The notes below the pieces were generated by a model. That model did not search any database. It was not told the origin of the DNA and saw only the letters and a list, made by a program, of their open reading frames with translations. Source: JBFGCA01 sp041567315 (GTDB taxonomy: Bacteria; Acidobacteriota; Thermoanaerobaculia; Multivoradales; JAHEKO01). Taken from it: a stretch of 17,274 nucleotides of DNA. This document shows, piece by piece, positions 15,277 through 17,274 of the stretch (position 1 is the first letter of the stretch; each line of letters opens with the position of its first letter). The stretch covers positions 1 to 17,274 of the forward strand of contig JBFGCA010000104.1 in assembly GCA_041567315.1 (NCBI GenBank), in the 5' to 3' direction. A program made the position numbers and the translations under genes.

Positions 15277-17274
<1,998 letters not shown>

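Overview
The window is a very GC-rich piece of bacterial chromosome. It holds fifteen supported protein genes, two of them cut by the window edges, and no RNA gene, CRISPR array or insertion sequence that I can see. Many secreted proteins carry ordinary Sec signal peptides and one has a twin-arginine signal. A secreted beta-propeller protein ends in a DGFESGDLSAWS-type tail. Together with a Pkn-type kinase, Vpr-like subtilases and a two-heme cytochrome oxidoreductase, this suggests a diderm such as an Acidobacteriota (Thermoanaerobaculia-like) or a similar soil or sediment lineage. That placement is inference, as no marker gene is present.

Layout. (1) Positions 1-5382, minus strand: an S8 subtilase (3' end outside the window), a short soluble Ser/Thr protein kinase, a secreted beta-lactamase-fold serine hydrolase and a small secreted NTF2-like protein. 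These are separated by 146-211 bp gaps and look like separate transcription units. (2) Positions 5588-7252, plus strand: a two-gene operon of a TAT-exported flavin oxidase with the covalent-FAD cysteine region of monomeric sarcosine oxidases, followed by a single-domain cupin. (3) Positions 7249-9749, minus strand: a zinc-ribbon membrane protein, an M50 site-2 protease and a small XRE regulator, tightly packed. After a 221-bp spacer containing a fold-back repeat comes an unusual regulator made of two XRE-like repeats. This is the most interesting locus. (4) 9892-11403, minus: a secreted TIG plus PQQ-like propeller protein. (5) 11620-12639, plus: an RNA 3'-phosphate cyclase (rtcA) without visible rtcB or rtcR. 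(6) 12649-17274, minus: a secreted His/Cys-rich protein of unknown function, a di-heme oxidoreductase of the COG3488 type, and a PA-domain subtilase (5' end outside the window) followed by a strong intrinsic terminator.

No gene-free stretch exceeds 300 bp; the longest is 221 bp (7735-7955). Several spacers hold clean inverted repeats: 2128-2153, 4761-4796, 4885-4906, 7798-7952, 9825-9851, 13425-13466 and 15202-15225. Because of the high GC content, very long open frames run antisense to the real genes, and frames are often open far upstream of the true starts. Starts were therefore chosen from signal peptides, Shine-Dalgarno sites and family length.

The genes do not form one pathway. The themes are extracytoplasmic proteolysis, periplasmic redox chemistry, and a possible membrane-proteolysis and transcription-control module.
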